DNA from: Plasmodium relictum
Lineage: Eukaryota > Apicomplexa > Aconoidasida > Haemosporida > Plasmodiidae
Assembly (NCBI RefSeq): GCF_900005765.1
Contig: NC_041690.1
Coordinates: 248,001-312,000, forward strand
Length of the DNA stretch: 64,000 nucleotides
Reading direction: 5' to 3'
The notes below the pieces were generated by a model. The model was not told the DNA's origin and searched no databases. It saw nothing but the letters and a program-made list of their open reading frames with translations. Below, piece by piece: positions 35,228 through 46,669 of the stretch (position 1 is the first letter of the stretch; each line of letters opens with the position of its first letter). Made by a program: the position numbers and the translations under genes.

Positions 35228-37714
35228 TTAATCCCTTGGAATTCTTTCATCAGGAGTCCTAAACCAGTTAAGAACATAATTATAGTAAGCAGATGCAGTA
35301 TTTGCAGCTTTAGAAAAAAATTCATTAATTGATTCATCTCTTTCTATTTCATCATCATAATAGTCATATGAATTTCTATACTTTATCATAATTCTCTTTA
35401 ATTTCCCACATTTTCCAGATATATAATAAGCAATAGTAAAAATATCACTAAAATCCTCTTCACATAATCTGCCTCTATAACTTTTATATTTTCTTGATGG
35501 ATGCCCATTAGCAGGAGGAATATATGTATTATTGTATGGCTGACTGCTATTACTAATAATATTATATTCTTGTAATATATTTCTGTGACTATCAATAGGA
35601 TTATATAAATCTCCTTCAATGTTATCAAACAAAACATCAAATCCGATAACTAGTTTTTGAAGATTTTCCATTGTGTATAACATTTTATATAAGCCTTGTA
35701 AACCTAAAGTCGTGAAATCGAAAATAAACTCCCAAAACCAATGATCGTGGTGTAATGGATAATAGCATACCTCAAACTTTTTTAATAATGGAAATGAACA
35801 ATTACGAAAAATATGTAACCATTCTAATGTTTGACATCCAATAATAGTTAATTTTTCTAGTTTTTCGAAAACTGATGGACATAATGCAAAAGGTTCATGC
35901 CTAGGTGTACAGTCATTCATAAAATATTCTGGAGATAATAATTCTAATGTTTTTAAATTATCTACATTTTGAAATATTAATGCAGCAACTTCATGTATGT
36001 ACATACCGTTTCCTGAATAAATTTTTTCTGATGTTTTAATATGTTTAACATTCTTCATTTGATGTAAATAAAATTGTCTTTTATAAATTGGTAAATTTGA
36101 CCATTTTTCATCCAAGTGAAGTTTTTTAATATGGGTAAAAACATTTATTCGATTATTTATTACATAACTAGTTAATTTATTTAATAATTCACACTCTAAA
36201 ATTCTATCTACGCTTAAAAAATTTAAACATCTCACATAAGAATCTATAGATAACGGAAAATTATTTTTATAATTACCCTTTTTTTTCCCCATTTTTAATA
36301 TCATTGCATTTTTTTCTTCTTTGTTTTCATAAATATTATTCTCATTTATCTTAATATTACCTTCATTTTTTCCTTTATTATCTTCTGATTTTATTAAAAA
36401 TACATTTTTAAAATTATTTTTTAAAGCATCCCAAAAATGATACGTTTTTTCAATTTCAATCCATTTATTTTCTTCCAAATCATTTATTTTTTTGGATGAA
36501 TTCATATCATTACTACTAATTATATTACCATTTATATTATTACTAATACTATTTTTAATATGATTACTGTCATTTATATTATTATTATCATCATAATTAA
36601 TGTTTTTATTGTTTTTAATGCTATTACTATTAGTGCTTCTATTATTATACTTATTATTAACATTGTTATTATTTACATTATTTTTATTATATTTTACAGA
36701 TATATTTCCTTGATAATTTTCAGGAAAGGAATTCGTTATTGAGATTTGATTATTATCTTTTCTTTTATAAAATTTCTTTTTTAATTGTTCATCATTGTAT
36801 TTTATTATTTTTTCAAAGGATATGCTATTTTTTGTTATTTTTTCTTTGCCATTATCATAATCATATGAATTATTAGCAAATGTAGTATTGCTATGATTCT
36901 TCTTATTATTGTAGATAGCTTTACTTATATCATTGGAATAAGCATTCTTATCATTAATTGTGTCATAAGATTTATTAACTTCTTTAAAATTTTTTTTGGA
37001 ATTTTCCATATTTTTTAAATGGTTTCCTAATTTTCCTATATTTTCTTGACTGTTTTTAATTGGTTCTTTGGAGAATATGCCGCGATGAGTATTTGCACCC
37101 TCCTTATTATTCAGTTGTAATTTTTTCTTATTAATATTACAAGTATTATTTTTATCCTCCTTTAAATATGAAAGGGATTTTTGCTCTTTAAAAAAGAGAT
37201 TGTTGGAATTTTTTATTTTATCTAATTTCTTAGCACTTTTTCTTGAATTATTTATATTTAGTTTATCTGAAATATTATTTGTACTTTTTTTATTATTTTT
37301 TCCAACAATTTTTGCCTTTGTTATTGTATCTAGAGAACTTTTTTTTTTTAAATTATGGACATATTTCTTTTCCTTTTCTTTAAGAATTTCGTTTATTGTG
37401 TATTCTTTAAGTTGTAAATTTGAAATCTTTTTTATACTATTTGGAATAAAAGTTTCTTTGTTGAATGCATTTGAATCATTAAATTTTGAGTCAATTTCAA
37501 TATTTTTTAAATTAAATAAATTTTTTTTTTTTGAATTCTTAATTATATCATTTGTATTTTTTTTGTTTACTTCACAATTTGTTTTATTTTGGGAAATATC
37601 TAATGGTTTTTTTTTTTGAATATCATTTACCTTTTTTGAATGTGAAAATCTTTCAATTAATTGTTTTGTTTTCCTTGTTTCAATTTTTATTTTGTCACTT
37701 TGTCTACTAGCCAT
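35228..37714 (-). CDS. F-box-like / leucine-rich-repeat-like protein, unknown function
   Basis: An intronless gene of 828 residues. The first 485 are Lys/Asn-rich and disordered. From about 490 a folded region begins with LSIDSYVRCLNFLSVDRILE, then CELLNKLTSYVINN, which resembles an F-box (hydrophobic, L-S-x-D-R-I-L, C-x-x-L-N-K). LRR-like strands follow: HIKKLHLDEKW, NLKTLELLSPEYF, KLEKLTIIGCQTLEWL, LLKKFEVCYYPL, NLQKLVIGFDVLF and KLKRIMIKYRNS. That order is typical of FBXL substrate receptors of SCF ubiquitin ligases, but the F-box match is by eye and weak. It ends with an acidic/basic tail. Another LRR protein without ubiquitin function is possible. Confidence 0.6.
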   Translation of the reverse strand: MASRQSDKIKIETRKTKQLIERFSHSKKVNDIQKKKPLDISQNKTNCEVNKKNTNDIIKNSKKKNLFNLKNIEIDSKFNDSNAFNKETFIPNSIKKISNLQLKEYTINEILKEKEKKYVHNLKKKSSLDTITKAKIVGKNNKKSTNNISDKLNINNSRKSAKKLDKIKNSNNLFFKEQKSLSYLKEDKNNTCNINKKKLQLNNKEGANTHRGIFSKEPIKNSQENIGKLGNHLKNMENSKKNFKEVNKSYDTINDKNAYSNDISKAIYNNKKNHSNTTFANNSYDYDNGKEKITKNSISFEKIIKYNDEQLKKKFYKRKDNNQISITNSFPENYQGNISVKYNKNNVNNNNVNNKYNNRSTNSNSIKNNKNINYDDNNNINDSNHIKNSISNNINGNIISSNDMNSSKKINDLEENKWIEIEKTYHFWDALKNNFKNVFLIKSEDNKGKNEGNIKINENNIYENKEEKNAMILKMGKKKGNYKNNFPLSIDSYVRCLNFLSVDRILECELLNKLTSYVINNRINVFTHIKKLHLDEKWSNLPIYKRQFYLHQMKNVKHIKTSEKIYSGNGMYIHEVAALIFQNVDNLKTLELLSPEYFMNDCTPRHEPFALCPSVFEKLEKLTIIGCQTLEWLHIFRNCSFPLLKKFEVCYYPLHHDHWFWEFIFDFTTLGLQGLYKMLYTMENLQKLVIGFDVLFDNIEGDLYNPIDSHRNILQEYNIISNSSQPYNNTYIPPANGHPSRKYKSYRGRLCEEDFSDIFTIAYYISGKCGKLKRIMIKYRNSYDYYDDEIERDESINEFFSKAANTASAYYNYVLNWFRTPDERIPRD

Positions 37715-39005
37715 TTTTTTTTTTTTTTTTTTTTTTAATTAAATAGCATTATATCAATCATATTTGAAAATAGGCATAAATATAAATAACATTAAAATTT
37801 GTTTTAATGAAAGTTTATTAATTTTATTTTTAATTATTCAAATTAAAAAATAATAATAGGATTAAAACTGCAAAGCTAGTTTAAAAATAAAAGGTAAGAA
37901 ATTATATTAGAATCTTTAAAAAGAAAATATGAAGATAAATATAAATAACCTTGAGAAATGAATTAAAAAAAAATAGGTTAAACAAAAAAAGAAAAAAAAA
38001 TTAAATTTAGCATATCAAGTTAAACTTTTTTTTTTTTATATTTTTCAACTAATTTTTTTTATGAAATAAAATAAATATATAGAATATTTATTTTTTTCTA
38101 CACAAACTTACAACGGAAAATGTTCCATGAAAAAAAATTTTAGAAACGTGTGTGAACCTAATACACATTGTACAAATATTTTTTTGCATGATAATATGTA
38201 GTAAAATAATAAGGCTAGTAAAGAGTTGACGCTTCATAAAATTTTTTTGGATATAATTATTTTAATATTTTTACGTTTTTTAAAATTATTTCTTTTATAT
38301 ATTAAAAAGGTTAAGCATATGTTATTGAATTAATAAATAATTTATAAAAAAATTAATTACATAATTATTTTTTATTCATGCACAACTAAAAAGGTTCCAT
38401 GCTAAATAGCTGAAATTTATATATTTCCAAAAAAAAATTTATGAGCATAATTTGATTAGCTAAAAATATCTCAAAATCTTAAAAAATACCTTTTAAAACA
38501 AATTAGTAATTTTCCCTTATATTTTTTTTGGTATTTGGTTTTACGAAAAGAAAATGAATTCATGCAATGTAAAAAGAATATAGCAGCTTTTTTTTTTTTT
38601 TTTTAGTATATATATTGTGCACTATTTTTTTTTTAAGGTGCAACTTCATTGTGTAACTTTCTTAAATTTCATGTAATATATAAAATATTTTTTTGTATAT
38701 TTAAATATTTTAACTTTTATAAAGAGAGAAAAAAAAAGTATAATAAAAAAAAAAAAAAAGCATAAGATAAATAAAATATATATTATAAGTTGAGTTTTAA
38801 GGAAAAATTCACACTTATATATATATAAATATTATTTTATTTACTTATTTAAATTTTTTTTTTTTGTATATATCTTTTAAATTATCTAGGAAATACACAT
38901 ATAATTTTTATTTATAGTCGCCTTAATAAAAAATTAATGTTAAAGTTCTATTCTTTTTAAATTACACAGTTAAAATATGTATTTGTTTTCATTTTATAAT
39001 TCTCA
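37715..39005. other. AT-rich intergenic region
   Basis: 5' flank of the F-box/LRR-like gene and 3' flank of the CKK-domain gene, both on the minus strand. No gene or RNA seen. Confidence 0.65.
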
Positions 39006-42000
39006 TTAAATCAATTGTACAGCATCTGTTATGCCACTGAAGTCTCTTACATTTGTAAGTTCTTTAAATCTTTTATAAAATTTATCATATTTATAAAAAA
39101 TTTTAACTTTGCTTGAAACTAAAAAACGGGGAGCTACCTTTTTTCCATATACCTATAGAATATTCACATATAATAAAAAAATAGAAAGATATATTTTAAA
39201 AAAAACTTCATTATAACATATTCTATATTTATGAAAAAAAAAATAAATTCTTATTATTATATTATATAATTAATATAACCTTTTCAAATACAGAAAAATC
39301 ATTTAATCCATACAAAGCTTCTAAATGTGGCTCCCTTATATCCTTAGCTATCAACAAAATAAAATTTTTATATTCTACTAGCTCAACATCTATTTTAAAT
39401 AAGAAGTTTTGTAGAACTGTAAAATTTTTGGGTTCTGATAGAAAAAAATATAAACATGTATTTAATAAAAAATTATAAAAGTTTTTTATTAAATACATGT
39501 TTAAAATAATATTACTATCTAAAAGAGTATATTTTAATGCATGTATAACAGATTCTCGATTGGAAATAGCGGTTAATTCTTTATTTATGTCATAATATAA
39601 TATATGTGTTTTTTTTTCTTCTTTATCAATACTTTTTTTTTTATCTTTTTCATTACTAGATCTATTTATAAAAGAAGGATTGTTGTTTTCTAAATTAAGT
39701 GCATTTAAATTCAACTTATCTCCTAAAAAAAAATGTTTTTTTTGTTTTTATTTTTTATGCTTATAATATACAAGTAATTGTTTTTAAATTTATAATTTAA
39801 AATACTACTTTCTTTATAAGCTGAATGTTTAAAAAATTTTCCATTTCTATTTTTGTAAAGATCCTTTATTTCAGGGTTATTTGATTCATATTCATTAGAA
39901 TTTATATTTATGAAATTCTTTTTATTTTCACAATTTTCATTACTTTGCTCTAATTTTTCAAATAATGTCTTTGTATGTGATGCATCTTTTTCATTCAATT
40001 TCGTAAAATTTTCAGTTTTTTGCTGAATAATTACTTTATTTAACACATGATCAACGTCTAAAATATTTTCATTTTTCTTTTTAACTTTTTTTTTTTTGTC
40101 TTTTGTATTTTCTTCAATTTCATATATATATTTATTATCTTCATTATATTTATCTTTCATAAAGCAATCATGATAATACCCTTTTTCTTTTTCCTTTTCT
40201 TTTTGATCTATCTCATGATTGTTGTATATATTTTTATATTTGTATTTATTCGTATTGACTTTAATTACATCTTCATATATATTTTTTGCATTTTCATCTT
40301 CTATTTGACATTCATTGTATATATTCGTACTTTTTTTATATTCACTATAGATATAATCTTTCATTTCTTCTTCATCTCCTCTATTAATCAATTTTTCCTT
40401 TTTGCTTTCTAATACTTCATGTTCATGATCCTCATATTCTCCCTTATAGTTATTTTCATATCTTTTTCTATATATTCCGTCTTTTTTATCTAATTTTTTA
40501 TCATCATGTGTTTTTATATATTCAAATATATTTTTATTTTGTATGTTGAATGATCCATTTTTATCTAAATGATGCAACATAGAATAAATATTTTTATTAC
40601 TATCTTCTAGAACTATTGAATAATCTCTGAAATATTAAAAATATATAAAAACATAATATATATATATATATTTTTTTTTTTCTTTATTTGAAAAATTCAT
40701 ATAACAAAATGAGAAATTTTTATGCTATATATATATATATATGTTTTTTAAAAAAAATAAATATTATAAAGAACCTTAAATTTTGCTGATCTGTTGAAAT
40801 AAAGCGTATTCTATTTCTTGGTGCATTATTTCTATGATATTTACTGGAGTCATTATTTTTTACAATATTTTGATCTTTAAAAACAACTTCTTTAAAAAAA
40901 AAAAAAATAATAGAAAATTAAATAATGTTTTTATATTATTTTTATAGAGAAAATTACCAATATATTACATTTTTTGTCATTTATTTTATTATAGTATTAT
41001 CGTAAAAATATAATATAAAATTAGTAATATAATGATTAATTATATATTAAGGTTTTTATTCACTATTATTCTAGTGCTTAAAAAAAATGGATATATTTTC
41101 TAATATTATTAATTTTAAGCAGAAATTTACTAATTTTATTAGATGTATTCTCTAATTTTATAGATACTAATAACAAAAGAAAAATAGAAAAGTGTTATAA
41201 ATGCAAGTATCTTTTAACAAAATTCTATAAGATTTTTAAATGAATACAGAATATAAAAATTCTAAAAGATAGATATTAATACTATTTCACATAATTATTA
41301 GTTATTTAATAATAATTGCATATATATGCTTTTAATCATAATATGTATATATACTTTTTAATAGAAAAATTTGATAAATGTATATTTTTTTTAAGAAATC
41401 ATTTAATTGAGATCTTGTATCAAACATTTTCTCGCACTTGAATGTAATATTTTTAATATGATTAGATAAAATAGAAACAATAGTTTCAATTTCAGGATAT
41501 TTCGTTTTAATTTTTCTTAAATATTTTATAACTTTTAATATTTTTTCATATTTATTTAATATTTCTTCTTCCATTTTTATGCTATTTAAGCTTTTGCTAC
41601 TTTTAAAAAATTTAAGATTTGTTGGGGAATTATCTACATTATTTTCATTAAAAGTATATTTGGATTCATTTGGCTACAGAAAAGATAAAAAAAATTATAA
41701 AATTATTTGTTTATATATATATTTTTTTATCAATAATATTTAATTTTTCAATTTTTATTAACCAAATAAAAACTACTATTCATCTCTTTTTTGTTGATTG
41801 TATTATGGCAAAAATCATGAGAATAAATTTTCTTTTGTTTTTCACGGTGGCATGAATGCTTTTCATTATTACTTTTCTTAATGAAAAAAGAATTATAACA
41901 ATCAAGATTTTCTATTTTTTGTTTATTCATTTGAGAGAAATTGTTACTACTTTCTTCATATTTTTTATTATGAATATTGTAGTTTATTATTTTATTATAT

Positions 42001-42563
42001 AAATTTAAATTATGTATTAATTCATTATTATCGTATGTAATTCTTTGAGAAAAATTCATAGATTTTTTCTTTTCTTCTGAAGAATTTACAGTAATATCTG
42101 AGCAGTATGAATCATTTGAATATGATGAGCTATTTTCATCATTATAATTATTTTCATAATGCAAGTTTTTATTTGTTGTGTCTTTGTTTTCTTTTTCTCT
42201 CTCATAATATAATGGAGAAATTTTATTATTTATATCAAAATATAAGTTATTATCGTAATAATATTTATTATTTTTTATGTTATCTTCATTTGATTTTTTT
42301 CTATATAAATTTTCATCGTCTATTATATCATGCACATGTATACATTTTTTTATATTATCTTTATTTTCCATAATTTCCTCTAAATTATAATTAATTTCTA
42401 AATTTAAATCAATATATTTTTCTTTATGTTTGCAATTTTTTAAGAGTGTTTCATAATCAATATGAAAAGCCAAATCAGTATCTTTTTCATTTTTAGATAA
42501 ATATTTCTTCGATACATGAGAACGGTTCATTAGAACTTCTTTGTTTTTATCATTTTCACTCAT
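39006..42563 (-). CDS. CKK-domain (CAMSAP/patronin-like) microtubule-associated protein, six exons
   Basis: Read as complement(join(39006..39152, 39280..39722, 39809..40626, 40775..40889, 41355..41673, 41763..42563)): 2,643 bases, 880 residues, all in phase. The exon-1 donor (TTG|GTTAAT) is unusual, and the exon-4 donor could instead give an end at 39806. Residues 1-267 are polar and disordered; 300-373 are helical (MEEEILNKYEKILKVIKYLR); 374-735 are Lys/Glu/Asn-rich. Residues 735-880 match the CKK domain: ISNRESVIHALKY, NFILLIAKDIREPHLEALYG, VYGKKVAPRFLV, KIFYKYDKFYKRFKEL and SGITDAVQLI. These align with the CAMSAP pattern SN..I..AL, FLILFRD...R.LY, G.GP, LYKY...+K.F, S...DA..I. CKK binds microtubule minus ends. 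No CH domain is seen. Confidence 0.75.
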
Positions 42564-43426
42564 TTTTTATTTTGCATATGTAAAGAAAAATGACATAGAG
42601 ACATTTACTCTGATTCTTAAGTTTTCAATAAAAGAAATTTATGATTTATAAAATTTTAATTTCTTTTTTTTTTGTTCTTTTCATTTTACCTAAAATATAT
42701 CACAAAAAAAAAGAAAAATATTTAAGAAATTGAACTAAAGGTTTTTTTTTAATCTTAAAAAAGATGTATACAGAAGTTATAATTAAAGCATTTACTCTAT
42801 TATTATAATTTATTCATATTTTCTTTATCTTTTTACTTTTTTCCATTTATTGCAAAATTTGCATATAATATTTGATTATTATTCATTTATTTATATTGAT
42901 AAAAATATAAATTAAAAAATGGTGCATTATATTTAATAAAATTCATAAAAAAAAAAAATTAGGAATTTATAGGAATTTCAAAGTCTTAATTATCTAAAAT
43001 GTTATATGTACAAAAAAGCAAACTTTAAATATTTAGAAAATACGTCTATGAAATAATATAAAAATTATTCAATTATTTAATACATCTTTTTATTTTTAGT
43101 TTTTAAAGAAATAGTAAATTTTAACAAAAATTTATTAACATTATTAAAAAATATCAAAATTTTTATAAAAGACATTTTTTTTTTTTCAGAAATAATATAT
43201 ATTCAGGATAAATTTTTTTTTTTTATTTTTTATTTCATTTTGTATGTTATTATAATCATCACAAGTCGAAACGATAATTTTACTAAAAAAAAAAATAAAA
43301 TAAAATATGTAGAGTTAAAAAAAAATACAATAGTAATATAAAATAAAAAAAAATTATTTTATCTTTTACATATTCTGAGAAAATCTAAAAAATTATTTTT
43401 TATAATAAAGCTTTACAAAAAAAAAA

Positions 43427-43479
<53 letters not shown>

Positions 43480-43584
43480 TTTGCATAATGGAAATATATC
43501 ATCAAGTCATAAGTATTTTAATAAAAGGAAAGAACATTTTTTTCTTTTAATAAAATATTTTTATCATTTAAAAAAAGTTAAAAA
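42564..43584. other. AT-rich intergenic region
   Basis: 5' flank of the CKK-domain gene and 3' flank of the DNAJC9-like gene. It contains a (TA)n microsatellite; nothing else is supportable. Confidence 0.65.
43431..43474. repeat. (TA)n microsatellite
   Basis: About 44 bases of TA repeat just past the 3' end of the DNAJC9-like gene. Confidence 0.88.
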
Positions 43585-44514
43585 TTATAAGTTTTTCTTT
43601 AATTTTTTCAATTCCATATTCTTCTTTTTATTTTCTTCTAATTTCTTTCTTATTTCACTTAATTCTTCCTCCGTTGGAGGTTTCTGCTTTCTTTTTTTGG
43701 AGCTTTTCTTACCATATTCTTTTTCAATATTTGATAGAAGTGAATTTATTTTTAAAGTTCTTTTTGCTTCATTATTTCTTATAGCTAAAACTAAATCGTC
43801 TATGGGCTGCTCATTTTTTCTTTTTTTACTTTTTTTAGAATCTTTTTTTATAAAATTTTTATATTTTTGAATGATATTATCTATATTTTTTAACGAATTA
43901 CTATAACTAGAAGTTTTCTTTATTTTTTTTGATTTAAACAAGTTTTCGAAAATGTTCACAAATCTATTTAAGTCATTTTCATCACTAAATGGTATATATT
44001 CTAAAATATTTTCTAGATTTCCACCAAATTTATTATAAAACTGAATCAAATCCTCTTTTTCATCTTCACTATTTTTGTAAGATTTTTCATAATTTAGTAT
44101 ATCTTCTACCTTAATTCTAGAGTGGAATAATTTGGGATCAAAGAAATTTTTGAATTCTGAAAATTCATCCTCTAAACCATATTCATCATAATTTTTTCTT
44201 TTTTCTGGATCCCTTAATATTTCATATGCTTTCTGAATTTGTAAAAACATTTCTTTACATTTTTCTAAAGACAGCTCTTCATTATCATTGTTATTTATAC
44301 TTTTTTCATCTTTTTCATTTTTCTTTTCCTTTTTTTCTTTTACATTATTATTTTTCTTTTCTTTTCCCTCATTTACTTTTTTACTATTTGCTAAAAATTT
44401 ATCAGGATGATATATCAGAGCCAATATTCTGTATGCTTTCGCTATCTCTTTGATAGTAGCATTTTTTTCAACACCCAAAATATCATACAAGCTTAATTTT
44501 TTATCATTTTTCAT
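43585..44514 (-). CDS. DNAJC9: DNAJC9-like J-domain histone co-chaperone
   Basis: An intronless gene of 309 residues. The J domain spans about 8-120: SLYDILGVEKNATIKEIAKA, HPD at 36-38, and after a Lys/Asn insertion KCKEMFLQIQKAYEILRD and NYDEYG. The insertion separates helices II and III. The rest follows human DNAJC9: KVEDILNYEKSYKNSEDEKE, LIQFYNKFGGNLENILEYIP, a KNFIKK/KKSKKRK segment, then DDLVLAIRNNEAKRTLKINS and a Lys-rich tail. DNAJC9 binds H3-H4 dimers and recruits HSP70 to prevent histone misfolding; its histone-binding region is this C-terminal half. Cytosol/nucleus expected. Plain 'DnaJ protein' would be the cautious label. Confidence 0.82.
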   Translation of the reverse strand: MKNDKKLSLYDILGVEKNATIKEIAKAYRILALIYHPDKFLANSKKVNEGKEKKNNNVKEKKEKKNEKDEKSINNNDNEELSLEKCKEMFLQIQKAYEILRDPEKRKNYDEYGLEDEFSEFKNFFDPKLFHSRIKVEDILNYEKSYKNSEDEKEDLIQFYNKFGGNLENILEYIPFSDENDLNRFVNIFENLFKSKKIKKTSSYSNSLKNIDNIIQKYKNFIKKDSKKSKKRKNEQPIDDLVLAIRNNEAKRTLKINSLLSNIEKEYGKKSSKKRKQKPPTEEELSEIRKKLEENKKKNMELKKLKKNL

Positions 44515-46669
44515 TTTCTTTTTCTTTTTTCTTTTTAAAAAAAAATTGTTCTATATTTTATAGTTTTATAACTTAAAAGAAAAAAAATTAAAATAGTAGA
44601 AATATTACAATGATACAAAATGCAAAGTCTTTACTTTGTTTATTACCTCAAAAATATAATTCTTTCAAACTTACATAAAGTATTGTTGATATATTCTACT
44701 TAATAATTTACAAAAATATAAATAAAATTAATATGCATTTTTATAGAAAATACTTTTAATTTTTACTTGAGAAATTGTGATTTATATTTTTTTTTTTTTT
44801 TTCGGAAATCCAATTTACAAGTTTACTTTTTTTATTTTTTTAAAAGAAATTTCTTTTAATAAAAACTGAAAAATTAATTAAATTTAATAATTAGAAAGGT
44901 GTAATTGATGATATATCTTCTTTTAAATAAAATTTATTTCTTTTATAAAGCCAGTTTAAAATTTTTTTTTTTTAATGTATATGAAAGTGTTCCTTTTAAA
45001 GAATGAGATTTTTTGCAATATAATTAAAGAAAAATAAATATATTTTTTTTAAACTCCATAAATTTCATAAAATAAATCCTATTAATTTTTTAGCTACTTA
45101 AATTCATTGAAATGCAATTTACTTTATTAAAAATATATAATATTTTTATAAAAGATATTTAAGTTGATAATGTTATATTTTCATGCAATTCATTTATTTT
45201 AATATAATTTTAATTTAATTTAACTTAATTTTTTTTTTTATGTATTCTAATCAAAAGATTATATGAAAAGAAAATTTAGTGTTAAAAGATTAATAATTAA
45301 TTCTAAAAAAAAAAATGCTAATTTTTTCATATTGAAGTGTTCAAGCCATATGAAATTTCATTCAATATCTAAGTATTTTTACTATTTTTATCAAAAAATT
45401 ATAATTTTACATGCTCAAAAAATATATTGTATATAATAAATTAATTTCTGTTTTTTTTTCTCCATCAAAGACTATATGTTTGATAATATAATTTATGTTA
45501 TTATATTCCTTTTTTTCAAAATTATACCGAGATAATTATATTTTATAAATTAAAATCAACTTTTTTACATATTTTCAGTAAGATATTCTTCATAAAAAAC
45601 ATATTTATAAAAAATTGTATAAAGAAAATTTACATTTTTTTTATGAACTATTTGTAAAGATTGATAAAATTTATGTTTCATCAATTGGAATATTTTTGTT
45701 CATTTTTTTTAGAAATTATATACTTTTTTTTAAAAACAAATGAATTTTACATAAAAAATGCAATTATCATATAATTTAATTATGGAAAGTAAAAATAAAT
45801 GACATAATAAAAATAAAAATTAGTTAAAAAATAAATAAAACAAATTGTAAAAATGTAGAACAAAAATATAAAAAAAAACTAAGAGTTTCATGCATATTTC
45901 TCTTTATATTTTTTAATATTAATATTCATATTAATTTTTTTTAATTATTAATTTTTTCAATATATAAATATGTGCATACATAGAAGCACATGTATACATA
46001 TTATTCATTATTTTTTTTAATGCACAAATAAAATTTATTAGGAACATTTTTATATTTCTTTTGTGTTCTATGTAATATTCATAGTGTTCTATTATTTTAA
46101 AATAGAAATAGAAAGAAGAAAGAAAAAAGAAATAAGGGAAAAAATAAAAATAAAAGCATACTTAGACAATATCAACTAATTTAATATTAACTTTTAAAAA
46201 TCAACACACATTTTTATATACCTTCTATTTTATTTTTATTTTTAATTGTTTATTTTTTTTTTTTTTTTTTGTGCACACATTTATAAGAAAAAATAAATTA
46301 AAAAAACTTTCTTATATGTTTAAAAGTTTAAATAAAAAATAAAATCTCATAATTTTCAATTTTTGTTGTGTTTTTAATAAATGTGAAACGTTAAAGAATT
46401 AAGTAAACAGAAAAAATATATATATATATATATATTTTCTTTAAAAATTGTTTAAAATGAATTAAATGTAATTTTATGTTTATTAGATGGTATAAAAAAA
46501 ATATGAAGTATACTATAAATTAATCAACTTTTTTTTGTTTATATACGTGCAATTAATAGGTTATTATCTATATGTATTAACTTATACATGATAATATATA
46601 TAATTGTGAAAGAATATAAAAAAAAAAAAAGAAAAAAGATGAATAATAAAGTATAAAAACTTTAGAACA
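44515..46669. other. Divergent intergenic region
   Basis: About 2.2 kb between the divergent starts of the DNAJC9-like and TBC genes. AT-rich, no TA run over 20 bases, no supportable gene. Confidence 0.65.

Noticed and set aside
43203-43263. Box C/D snoRNA-like pair on the minus strand (GTGATGA and CTGA about 50 bases apart)
   Set aside because: No terminal stem and no internal C'/D' boxes; expected by chance in this much AT-rich DNA.
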